NCBI GenBank assembly: GCA_009497875.2
Contig: CP032508.2
Location: 558,001 to 622,000 of the forward strand
DNA length: 64,000 bases
Direction: 5' to 3'
Source of the DNA: a gamma proteobacterium SS-5
GTDB lineage: Bacteria > Pseudomonadota > Gammaproteobacteria > Chromatiales > Chromatiaceae
Every line of letters starts with the position of its first letter. Within the stretch, counting starts at the first letter, position 1. This document shows positions 1-8,931 of the stretch, one piece after another. The translations under genes and the position numbers were made by a program. Below the pieces are notes generated by a model, which saw only the letters and a program-made list of their open reading frames with translations, was not told where the DNA came from and ran no database searches.

Positions 1-2
1 TG

Positions 3-2066
<2,064 letters not shown>

Positions 2067-2332
2067 GATTTGGGGTTTATGGGTTAGGATGTTCAGATTC
2101 AGAAAAATCCACGGAACGGAAGAACAAGGTAATAGGCAAACTGTCACCGTAATTAAATCGGGTATGCACATATAGAGATCTAAATGTAGATATCTATATG
2201 TGCATGCCTAAATATAGAGACAAGATAACTAAATCTAGATATTCATCTCTACATTTAGAGATTATTCACGGGACGGCTTGTCCGTCCATTACATGTTAGC
2301 TGCATGAACCCAAAATTTTACGGAGTCGAAAT
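2067..2332. other. Intergenic AT-rich repeat region at left edge of accessory island
   Basis: No gene seen. It contains a CTGTCACCGTAATTA-type motif at 2141-2155 (a near match recurs at 16801-16814) and an 11-bp perfect inverted repeat, GCACATATAGA / TCTATATGTGC, at about 2165-2202. Further ATCTAGATATTCATCTCTAC-like units and a small GC hairpin (GGACGG/CCGTCC) follow at about 2270-2287. An integron-type core sequence GTTAGCT lies at 2295-2301, 32 bases before the methyltransferase start. Similar TAGATA-rich repeats lie at 6325-6378 on the other side of the island. Confidence 0.6.
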
Positions 2333-3454
2333 TTGAAGAAGCAAGAGTTACAAGCCATAAGCCTGTTTTCGGGTGCTGGTGGCATGGACATAGGCGTACG
2401 GGATGCAGGTTTCAATATTCTTGCAGAGATAGAGTTAGACCAGCACTGCTGCGCAACACTTGAGGCCAACGCCGAAGCCCAAGGGTATGGTTCTAAAGTC
2501 ATTCATGCAGACATACGAAATCTTAACCCAAAGCAATTAATGACCGAATTATCCGTAAAGAAGGGTGAACTTGATTTACTTTTCGGTGGGCCACCTTGCC
2601 AATCCTTCTCTTTGGCAGGAAAGCAGCGTGGCTTGGAAGATGAACGAGGACTACTCCTTTTTGAAATAATTAGGTTTGCTAAAGAGATGCAGCCTAAAGT
2701 TATTTTTCTTGAGCAAGTCAAAGGGTTGCTTTCCTCAAAGGGGCAAAACAATAGGCGGGGCGAAGTATTTGAAAAGTTCCTTGGAGAACTGGAAGCCATA
2801 GACTACACACCGAAGTGGCGCGTCATTATGGCAGCCGATTACGGTGTTCCACAATTAAGGGAACGGCTTTTTGTCATAGCAACCAGAGGACGCAACGGAT
2901 TTTATTACCCTGAACGAACACACGCGCCTATAGAGGAATGCAATGGGTTATTTTCGTACAAGCCATACATCGGAATAGGTGAAGTTCTAAATGGACTGTC
3001 AGAGCCAGACCCAAAAATTAAAGGCAAAACTGTGTACGACAGGGAGGACAGCCATGTCGATGTAACTCCACCACGAGATCGTGAGCGAATTGCTCAAGTC
3101 CCTGAAGGCTCTTATTTAGCGGCCCAAACCCACCTTGGGGAAGAACTCCGTTGTGGTTTGTCACCAAAGGATACAACAAAATATTTACGCCTTCACCGAA
3201 AACGCCCCTCAAATACATTGCGGTGCGGGGAAATCTTTTATCACCCTACTAAAAGTCGATATTTGACTCCTAGAGAATACATGCGAATACATGGTTATCC
3301 TGACAGCTACATATTGAAGGGGCCTATTCGATCAAGAACGGGGTCGGTTCCAAACTTAGATCAGCACAGGCAAATTGCCAATTCTGTCCCGCCCCCCTTG
3401 GCTACAGCAATGGCACTCCAAATCAAAGGATTTCTAGATGAGCAAAATATTTGA
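2333..3454 (+). CDS. DNA (cytosine-5-)-methyltransferase
   Basis: A 373-residue C5-cytosine methyltransferase of a type II restriction-modification pair, transferring methyl from SAM to cytosine in the protected site. Motif I is FSGAGG (residues 12-17). Motif IV is GGPPCQSFSLAG with the catalytic Cys near residue 89. Motif VI reads EQV rather than the usual ENV. Motif VIII is QLRERLF, and the C-terminal motif X is IANSVPPPLATAMA. The start is TTG, supported by GGAG seven bases upstream and by motif I lying at the expected distance. The stop overlaps the next gene by 17 bp. Its AT-rich codon use differs strongly from the helicase gene to the left, which suggests transfer. Confidence 0.93.
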   Translation: MKKQELQAISLFSGAGGMDIGVRDAGFNILAEIELDQHCCATLEANAEAQGYGSKVIHADIRNLNPKQLMTELSVKKGELDLLFGGPPCQSFSLAGKQRGLEDERGLLLFEIIRFAKEMQPKVIFLEQVKGLLSSKGQNNRRGEVFEKFLGELEAIDYTPKWRVIMAADYGVPQLRERLFVIATRGRNGFYYPERTHAPIEECNGLFSYKPYIGIGEVLNGLSEPDPKIKGKTVYDREDSHVDVTPPRDRERIAQVPEGSYLAAQTHLGEELRCGLSPKDTTKYLRLHRKRPSNTLRCGEIFYHPTKSRYLTPREYMRIHGYPDSYILKGPIRSRTGSVPNLDQHRQIANSVPPPLATAMALQIKGFLDEQNI

Positions 3455-4547
3455 ACTGTACGGTTATCGTCTTGACTGCTGGAATGTAGAAGCCTCTGAC
3501 AACAGAAAAAAAGCATGGTGCCCTTTTATGGATGCCGAATGTGACGGTGGTGGAAACCGTTACCTTTCCGCACTAGACATCAGTAAGAATCCAAAGCTGG
3601 GGAAGTTTTTCCCAGGAAAGAAAATAGTCCAGTCCGGTGTTTGCTCTTTGCGTTTGCGAGATTCTGAACAGCCATGGATTGTTTGCCCACGTCGTTTGTT
3701 GTCCTTGAAAGGGCAGAAGTCCAACTATCAAACTCATGTTCGTGAGCAATTGGTCAAATATTCAAATCTTGAACAGGGAAAACTCTACCGGGCATGGTCT
3801 GAAGTTAAAATGAAAGTGGAAACCACCAATGATGACGAGGAGGCAAAATCCTTCGATTACACTTTTGATTATGTCATAGCTGGCTCGAGCCGAAAAAAAC
3901 TATCTGAAGTAGCCGTCCTTGTTGGAAAGGGTCTTGGCGCAACCCAAAAAATGGCTGAAGACAATCAATATACATTAGCATCCCGAAACGGCGAGCTTTG
4001 GATTGATGACTTTCCTTCTGATCCAATTGTTATTGTTGAAATCATGACGTCAAGCACATCAGGGGGAGATAAAAAGAAGCGAACCCAGATTGCAATGGCT
4101 TGTGAGGATGCCGTTGTTTCTCCAGAAAATCATAACGGTCCAGGAATTAACTATCGCCAAGTATGGGCGAGAATGGTTAGTCAGTTGATCGTAAAATCTC
4201 AAGTCGGGCTTGCTTGGAATGGCAAAACCATCTGGCTTCTTCAGGATCTTCTTGCCCAATACATTTCATCTACTACAGCGCTGGATTTGTCAAAGTATAT
4301 CTCACAACATCCTGATGAGGTGAATATTCTTGCATTCGGTTATGGCGAAGTCGATGCGAAGCCTACAGTTCCAATCATTGAATTGCGCGATTCTACTTTT
4401 TATGCAGGGCCTATTACTGAAAACGCGGGCAATTCTGTTTCTAAAGGATTTGTTGAGATTGTAAAAATTGGTGCTCCACCTGGGAAAGAGCACCTATGGC
4501 GATCTTTGTTTAAGAAAAAATCATGTGGAAATGTCACTTGGAAATGA
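3438..4547 (+). CDS. NotI-like type II restriction endonuclease
   Basis: A 369-residue protein, translationally coupled to the methyltransferase. It resembles the NotI endonuclease family: CPF at residues 28-30, another Cys at 35, SGVC at 66-69 and WIVCPRRL at 80-87 reproduce the four-cysteine metal-binding N-terminal element known from NotI. The predicted PD-(D/E)xK core is SFDYT (D140) and VEIM (E201). NotI has Glu-x-Gln at the second site, and here the last residue is Met, so activity is uncertain. The recognition sequence cannot be read from sequence. GCGGCCGC occurs several times in this window (for example 9822-9829 and 45172-45179), so NotI specificity would require protection by the partner methyltransferase. 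Confidence 0.75.
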   Translation: MSKIFELYGYRLDCWNVEASDNRKKAWCPFMDAECDGGGNRYLSALDISKNPKLGKFFPGKKIVQSGVCSLRLRDSEQPWIVCPRRLLSLKGQKSNYQTHVREQLVKYSNLEQGKLYRAWSEVKMKVETTNDDEEAKSFDYTFDYVIAGSSRKKLSEVAVLVGKGLGATQKMAEDNQYTLASRNGELWIDDFPSDPIVIVEIMTSSTSGGDKKKRTQIAMACEDAVVSPENHNGPGINYRQVWARMVSQLIVKSQVGLAWNGKTIWLLQDLLAQYISSTTALDLSKYISQHPDEVNILAFGYGEVDAKPTVPIIELRDSTFYAGPITENAGNSVSKGFVEIVKIGAPPGKEHLWRSLFKKKSCGNVTWK

Positions 4548-4557
4548 AGAAACAAGC

Positions 4558-4564
4558 AGCTAAC
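4558..4564 (-). mobile_element. Integron-type core site AGCTAAC/GTTAGCT
   Basis: GCAGCTAAC at 4556-4564 is the exact inverted copy of GTTAGCTGC at 2295-2303, so the restriction-modification pair is bracketed by inverted 9-bp core-like sequences. No full attC stem is visible here. Directly beyond it lies a palindromic repeat (4569-4590) that appears to have replaced the rest of the site. The role as a recombination site is inferred from the intact attC sites nearby. Confidence 0.45.
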
Positions 4565-4569
4565 GCATA

Positions 4570-4713
4570 TTAGGGGACAGACCCCAATTTTTTCCAAGAA
4601 AGCCAGCCAGCGTTGAAGTTTAGAAGACATTCAAAATCATCTTTTCCATCACTCTTAATGTCATCAAGTGAGAGCAAGCAGTTGTAATATGTTGTTTCTA
4701 TGCTGATATTCAT
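4570..4713 (-). CDS. 47-residue ORF, probably truncated cassette gene
   Basis: An ATG at 4713 follows the GTTAGCT core of the attC at 4727-4794 by 13 bases, the usual spacing of a cassette gene. The reading frame runs for 47 codons and ends in the palindromic repeat (GGGGTCTGTCCCCTAA) at 4570. The C-terminus is therefore encoded by repeat sequence, so this is probably a gene cut short when the repeat arrived. The protein is not recognised. It is acidic, and the part encoded by non-repeat sequence is about 40 residues. Confidence 0.4.
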   Translation of the reverse strand: MNISIETTYYNCLLSLDDIKSDGKDDFECLLNFNAGWLSWKKLGSVP

Positions 4714-4726
4714 GTTTTATTATTTC

Positions 4727-4794
4727 AGCTAACGCCAAGCCTCAGCGGACCCGCGCGCCTTTGGCGCGGGGTCCGCTGGAGGCTAATGTTAGCA
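4727..4794 (-). mobile_element. attC recombination site (integron cassette)
   Basis: Read on the minus strand, TGCTAAC (R'') overlaps the stop codon of the peptidase-like gene. A long imperfect stem follows, with arms built on AGCGGACCC / GGGTCCGCT and GCGCGCC / GGCGCG around a TTT loop. The site ends in GCGTTAGCT (R'). Unpaired single bases offset the two arms, as in attC sites. Together with the similar site at 5371-5433 it delimits a cassette of about 640 bp. No integrase gene is present in the window. Confidence 0.8.
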
Positions 4795-5346
4795 TTCGTT
4801 GTGGACTTTTAGTTTTTCTAAACTATAAATATATGGCTGGTGTCTGCCGCCTAAAAATCCTTTCATATAAACGATAGCTTTGTTGTTCTCTGGGCCAACA
4901 CTTACATGAAATGGACTATGCGGCGAGTAAAAATATAGACGATCATAGTTTGTATTTTCTGCTACCCAGCACGCCACGACAAGAGAACTAACTCCGCCAA
5001 CATAAAAATCAACTGCTATCCCTCGCCGATCACAAATCAGCTTATTGTTTTTGTTTAGCTCTGACCCAGAATGCTGATCACCCGATGGCGTAATGTTTGG
5101 ATAATGGTTCTTTTTTATTTCCTTCACCAATGTTGGGGAGCTGAAACCATAAGTAAGATTTACTTTGCCAAAGTATTCTTGGACAGGATCAAGTATTTCC
5201 TGAGTGATTCGTTCGATGGCGCGGTACGTATCTATTTGTTGCGGGACGTTGCGTATACGGGTTTTTTTCCATGTATCACTACATTCTATAAAGTCACGGT
5301 ATGAGAAATGCAGTCCGCATTTATCATCTATGTTTGGCAATTCCAT
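4789..5346 (-). CDS. Cassette-borne protein with M15-like (D-Ala-D-Ala carboxypeptidase) zinc motif
   Basis: A 185-residue protein in an attC-flanked cassette. The segment GDQHSGSEL, then RGIAVDFYV, then HSPFHVSVG resembles the His / Asp / His zinc-binding pattern of M15/hedgehog-fold peptidases (consensus SxHxxGxAxD then HV). That assignment is an inference from spacing and residue type. No signal peptide is visible, so it is probably cytoplasmic or released by other means. The ATG start lies 31 bases from the GTTAGCA core of the upstream attC. AT-rich codon use matches the rest of the island. It could act on peptidoglycan or be a phage-derived lysis-type enzyme. Function is not established. 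Confidence 0.6.
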   Translation of the reverse strand: MELPNIDDKCGLHFSYRDFIECSDTWKKTRIRNVPQQIDTYRAIERITQEILDPVQEYFGKVNLTYGFSSPTLVKEIKKNHYPNITPSGDQHSGSELNKNNKLICDRRGIAVDFYVGGVSSLVVACWVAENTNYDRLYFYSPHSPFHVSVGPENNKAIVYMKGFLGGRHQPYIYSLEKLKVHNEC

Positions 5347-5370
5347 AATTCAACCCTGCAAAATTTATAA

Positions 5371-5433
5371 TGCTAACGCCGCAAATCAGCCGCGCACGCC
5401 TTTGGCGCGTCGGCTGAATTTTCCGTGTTAGGA
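5371..5433 (-). mobile_element. attC recombination site (integron cassette)
   Basis: On the minus strand it runs from TCCTAAC (R'', 5427-5433) through a stem with CAGCCGACGCGCC / GGCGTGCGCGGCTG arms around an AAA loop, to GTTAGCA (R', 5371-5377). It shares the GCGCC-AAA-GGCG loop region with the site at 4727-4794. It separates the TumE/TumA-like cassette from the peptidase-like cassette, and both gene sets read in the same direction as the sites. Confidence 0.8.
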
Positions 5434-5451
5434 ATGCGCCATAGATGCCGA

Positions 5452-5841
5452 CTAAGCATGACTTTGAACTGGGCTGCTATAATGCAAGCCAAACTCAACT
5501 CTAAAGTCCGTAGCTTTTACTTTTGGTACTAGTTTGCTACCTTGCTTAGGCAATTCAACAATGCCATATCTCTCAAGCGTTTTTAGGGTTCGAGATAAAT
5601 TCGATTTCTTTCTATGGCTAAGGGTTTCAAGCTCAGCGAGAGAACGAGGTTTATGCTCGATAATTATTTTAAGCAATTCCTGATTGTCGCTACTTAAAAT
5701 CTGTGCCATTGAACTCAAAGATTCAAACCAAACTTTTGGCTCGTCTCTCCTAGGCTTATATTCACCTTTAGCTATAGCTATAGTTCTTTTCATATAATCT
5801 TGCCTAGATATGATTCCAACTTTCATTACTTTTGTAGCCAT
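5452..5841 (-). CDS. TumA-like HTH antitoxin / transcriptional regulator
   Basis: A 129-residue winged-helix DNA-binding protein (the segment PRSLAELETLSHRKKSNLSR and the following LKTLERYGIVEL look like a MarR-type recognition helix and wing). It lies 14 bases downstream of a TumE-like toxin gene and ends just before an attC site, so the two genes form one cassette. By analogy with known TumE/TumA pairs it should neutralise the toxin and repress the operon. The pair is AT-rich relative to the flanking genome. Confidence 0.7.
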   Translation of the reverse strand: MATKVMKVGIISRQDYMKRTIAIAKGEYKPRRDEPKVWFESLSSMAQILSSDNQELLKIIIEHKPRSLAELETLSHRKKSNLSRTLKTLERYGIVELPKQGSKLVPKVKATDFRVEFGLHYSSPVQSHA

Positions 5842-5855
5842 ATCAATTTCACCTA

Positions 5856-6215
5856 TTAAGAACCATTTATAATACCATTTACATCATTCCAAAAATCTTC
5901 GAGCAACTGCGCTGCAGTTTCAAACTCGTATAGTGTTACTATGTGTCTTTCATGCTTATGGTCCCATTCTAACCTTTTGCCATAGTAATTATTTCGTTTG
6001 GGCTTAATGCCGTGCGCATTATCATACCCTATAATTCTGGTATTATATTTATCGTGTAGAGTTAATGAGTATTTTATCCCGTGCGGTATCATATCATTCG
6101 GATCTACGACTTTGGCTTCGATCTTGGTCCAATACTCGTTATCCATAGGGAACACCTCTCCATTCATGTCTAGCAAGGTGGATAGCCCGTGATCAAAGCT
6201 AAATTTATCAGTCAT
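5856..6215 (-). CDS. TumE-like toxin (DUF6516 family)
   Basis: A 119-residue protein with the family signature HGIKYSLTLHDKYNTRIIGY followed by DNAHG and a His-rich segment (DHKHERH). This is the pattern I recall for TumE-family toxins of type II toxin-antitoxin systems. The biochemical activity of the family is not something the sequence reveals. It is the first gene of a two-gene cassette with the HTH antitoxin 14 bases downstream. The ATG at 6215 lies about 33 bases from a GTTATCA core-like sequence (6248-6254), consistent with the leading edge of a cassette. Confidence 0.7.
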   Translation of the reverse strand: MTDKFSFDHGLSTLLDMNGEVFPMDNEYWTKIEAKVVDPNDMIPHGIKYSLTLHDKYNTRIIGYDNAHGIKPKRNNYYGKRLEWDHKHERHIVTLYEFETAAQLLEDFWNDVNGIINGS

Positions 6216-6925
6216 TTGCGCTCGCTGATTGACAAGTTATCATCTGCTGATAACGCTAATATAGCACAGTTCCATGGATATTTCTAATATATAATAGACG
6301 GCGCAGCCGTCATTCTCGAATATATCTATATGTAGATACTTATTTCTGTATCTAGATATACAGATGTAGATACCCTATTATTCCATTCGGGTTGCTTCTA
6401 TTTCAATATCGTCAACTAAGCGCGGAAGCGCTGGCTGAGCGAAGCCGAAGCCAGCCGCTGCTGGCTTCGACTCCGCTCAGCGAACGGCTCAAGCAGCCAG
6501 AAAATGACTCCATTGGATTCTAAACCCAACGATCATGGGGCGACCCCACACCTATCTGCGCTAGGTGTGGGGCACCCCAAACAATGAGCGTCGTTTTGCC
6601 CCTGATTATTCCCCCCCCCAACCCCGTCCCGGGGGGAGGGGGAGCAAACGCGCGCTTCGCGACTTTCACAGTGAAGCTACCACTCCTGAATAGCGAAGTG
6701 CCCACGGTCTCGACCTTGGTCTCCAGATTCCGCCAGCGGCCTTAGTCTTGTCACACAGTTCGGAACGAGGATCGACGGCGGTTCCAGGTTTTGAATGGGC
6801 AGCTCACTAAGCAGCTTGGAGCCTCGGGCGATGTTGTCCGTGTCGATGGGGATGTGGCTGTTGGCGTCCGGTGCGGTGGCGGTTTGACTGGGGCCGTTGC
6901 TTTCCATCCAGGCCAGTGGCGGTTG
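6216..6925. other. Intergenic region with hairpins and AT-rich repeats, right edge of island 1
   Basis: No convincing gene. It contains a cassette core-like GTTATCA (minus strand, 6248-6254) and a GACGGC-GCA-GCCGTC hairpin at 6297-6311. AT-rich units such as TATATGTAGATAC and GTATCTAGATATAC lie at 6325-6378. There is a large imperfect inverted repeat (GCTGAGCGAAGCC... / ...GGCTTCGACTCCGCTCAGC) at 6434-6481. A perfect 11-bp hairpin CCCCACACCTA / TAGGTGTGGGG lies at 6544-6572, followed by runs of C and G. A 76-codon open frame (6907-6677) is listed separately. Confidence 0.6.
6677..6907 (-). CDS. Small uncharacterised ORF downstream of PaaK-like gene
   Basis: A 76-codon open frame starting 18 bases after the stop of the adenylate-forming enzyme, in the same direction. 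Ser, Pro and Asp are well represented and no motif is recognised. There is no clear ribosome binding site. It could be the last gene of the five-gene operon or a chance frame. Confidence 0.25.
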   Translation of the reverse strand: MESNGPSQTATAPDANSHIPIDTDNIARGSKLLSELPIQNLEPPSILVPNCVTRLRPLAESGDQGRDRGHFAIQEW

Positions 6926-8326
6926 TTAAACCGGCGATAGTTCCGAGCTGTAGGACAGCAGCTTGCCGCCGGGTTGGTCATTGCCCAGATGGGGGGTCTC
7001 GATGATCTCCAGGGGTAGTGGGCCGAACAGGGCGTCGAAGCCTTGGCGCAGGGCCTGCTGGTCGATGCGCACGCCCAGCGCCGGGCGGACGCACAGGCGC
7101 AGGGAGCCGTCGGCGGCCTGATGCAGTTGGTGCTGCACCCAGACCTGGCCGCGCAGCACATAGCCTATGTCCAGCGGGTGGATGCTGGTGCCGTTGTGGG
7201 CGCGAAACAGCACCGGTTGGCGTGCCTGCAGGTCATACAGCCGAGGGGCTGGGTCGGCGCGGCTGCCGACGTGGTCAAGGCGGGCGTAATCGCCGGTGCG
7301 GTAGCGCAGCAGGGGCAGGTAGGGGTTACGGCCGCCGCTGATGCAGATCTCCCCCAGCTCGCCTGCCGCCACCGGATAACCCTCGGCATCCAGCAGTTCC
7401 AGATAGATGTCCGGCGGCAGCTGGCTGAAGCCGGCATCGTCCGGCCCGGCGTAGGCGATGGGGCCGGTCTCGGTGCTGGAGTAGAAGTCGATCACCGGGC
7501 AGCCGTAGCGGCTTTGCAGTCGTTGTTTCAGCCCGCTGGACAGGCAGCTGGCGGTGGAGATCATGGCCTTGGGGCGGTAGTCCAGGCCCCAGTCGGCGTA
7601 GGTGGCCAGGGATAGGGGGTCGCCGGTGAGAAACTCGGGGCGCAGATCGGCGAAGAAGCCCTGGGCCTGCTCCCGTCCCCAGCTGGCCGGGTGCAGGTTG
7701 ACCTTGGCGAAACCGGCATTGCCCCAGGCGGCGAAGACATTGGCGAAGGTGACGGTGCGTGCCTCGCTGCCCAGGTTGATGCAGGCGACATGCTGGGCGT
7801 CGAGCTTAGGCCGGACCCCGTGCTGGGCCAGGGCGAATTCCAGCAGGGGATGATTGAGGGCCACCGCCGCCGGGTGGTTGGGCACGTCCAAGGCATGGCC
7901 GCTGCTGGTGCCGCTGGTCTCATAGACGATCAGCCGTTCCAGCTCGGCCTCTTGCGGCAGCAGCTGTTCGATACGGCTGGCGATGTCCTCGCGGCAGCTG
8001 GTGGGGATCTGGGTCCAGTCGCGGCGCAGGGCAAACCCGGCCGGCAGCCGCTGGCGCCACAGGGGCACCTGGGGTCTGAGGCGTTCGATCCAGGCCAACA
8101 GCCAGTCCGGCGGGCCGGGCTGCCAGCGAGGGCGCTCCTCGGCGATCTGGCGTCTATAGGCGTGCAGCGCGGGCAGGTCAGCGGCCTGCAGGCGGTCGCC
8201 GACGCGGTAGTTCCAGCGCGGTGCCAGGGGATGTTGGTGCAGACGGCAGAACATGCGCCAGCCGGCCTCATCCAGTAGGGGATTGCGCTCCTGGCGGGCG
8301 GCAAATTCGGCGTCCCAGGCTACCAT
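6926..8326 (-). CDS. Adenylate-forming enzyme, phenylacetate-CoA ligase (PaaK)-like
   Basis: A 466-residue ANL-superfamily enzyme, expected to activate a carboxylate as an acyl-adenylate. Seen: ETSGTSSG at 136-143 (phosphate-binding loop), YSSTETGPIA at 282-291 (aromatic/ETG motif), RYRTGDY at 341-347 (Asp that contacts ribose), and PGGKLLSY near the C-terminus, where the catalytic Lys motif is expected. The substrate is unknown, and the usual CoA-binding sequences cannot be judged. It is the last gene of an overlapping set: its ATG overlaps the previous stop by 7 bp (ATGGTAG). The link to a MoxR ATPase and vWA protein is unusual for this family. Confidence 0.75.
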   Translation of the reverse strand: MVAWDAEFAARQERNPLLDEAGWRMFCRLHQHPLAPRWNYRVGDRLQAADLPALHAYRRQIAEERPRWQPGPPDWLLAWIERLRPQVPLWRQRLPAGFALRRDWTQIPTSCREDIASRIEQLLPQEAELERLIVYETSGTSSGHALDVPNHPAAVALNHPLLEFALAQHGVRPKLDAQHVACINLGSEARTVTFANVFAAWGNAGFAKVNLHPASWGREQAQGFFADLRPEFLTGDPLSLATYADWGLDYRPKAMISTASCLSSGLKQRLQSRYGCPVIDFYSSTETGPIAYAGPDDAGFSQLPPDIYLELLDAEGYPVAAGELGEICISGGRNPYLPLLRYRTGDYARLDHVGSRADPAPRLYDLQARQPVLFRAHNGTSIHPLDIGYVLRGQVWVQHQLHQAADGSLRLCVRPALGVRIDQQALRQGFDALFGPLPLEIIETPHLGNDQPGGKLLSYSSELSPV

Positions 8327-8931
8327 TCGCGGTTGGCCTTGGCGGCGGCCTCACGCGCCTGTTGTTCCGCCATTTGCTTCTTCAGCTGGCGCGCCTTGGC
8401 CGCCTCCTTGCGGGCGCGGGCCTGGCTCAGCACCCGCTCACGCTCGATGCTGTCCAGGGCGCTCAGACGATCGGCGGCCTGGTGTTCCGACTCGCCAGCC
8501 GGGCGCAGCTGCAGCCAGGCCAGCACGCGGCGCGCCAGTTCCTCGCGCCGCTCTGCCTCGCTGATGAAGCGCTCGGCATCGATCAGCCCGGCCAGCTCGG
8601 CCAGCTCGCCCGGCCCCAATCGCAGCCGCTCGGTCAGCAGGGTCAGGCGCTCGGGTTGTTGGGCCAGCGCGGCGCGCAGCTCCTCGGCATACAGCAGCCA
8701 GCAGCAGATGGCCAGCAGGCGGGCCTGGTTGCGCTGGGTCTTGTCCTTGGGGCTGAAGGCGGCGGCCTGCTCCACTGACAGCGGGGCGCCGCCGAGGAGT
8801 AGCAGTAGGTCACTGACCAGGGCGGGCAGGTACAGCTGGCCGTGGCGGCCCAGACGCGGCTCGGCCAGAAAGGGCGCCGGGGTCTCCGCCAGATGCCGGG
8901 TCAGCGCGTGCAGCAGGGGGGCTGGGTTCAT
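8320..8931 (-). CDS. Charged helical protein of unknown function (MoxR-vWA operon)
   Basis: A 203-residue protein. The start is the ATG at 8931, which overlaps the vWA gene stop in an ATGA junction. The frame continues upstream but only as a shadow of that gene. The sequence is Leu/Ala-rich and probably all-helical, ending in a basic, Ala/Gln-rich segment (ARKEAAKARQLKKQMAEQQA) likely to form a coiled coil. No catalytic motif is recognised and there is no signal peptide or membrane segment. Conservation of the overlapping junctions suggests it works with its neighbours, but no role can be assigned. Confidence 0.75.
   Translation of the reverse strand: MNPAPLLHALTRHLAETPAPFLAEPRLGRHGQLYLPALVSDLLLLLGGAPLSVEQAAAFSPKDKTQRNQARLLAICCWLLYAEELRAALAQQPERLTLLTERLRLGPGELAELAGLIDAERFISEAERREELARRVLAWLQLRPAGESEHQAADRLSALDSIERERVLSQARARKEAAKARQLKKQMAEQQAREAAAKANREW

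Noticed and set aside
2160-2265. Possible CRISPR array from repeated TAGATA-like units
   Set aside because: The units differ in length and spacing, there are no unique spacers of constant size, and no cas genes are present.
6544-6572. Hairpin CCCCACACCTA/TAGGTGTGGGG considered as terminator of the MoxR operon
   Set aside because: It is about 350 bases past the last convincing stop and has no T-run on the minus strand.
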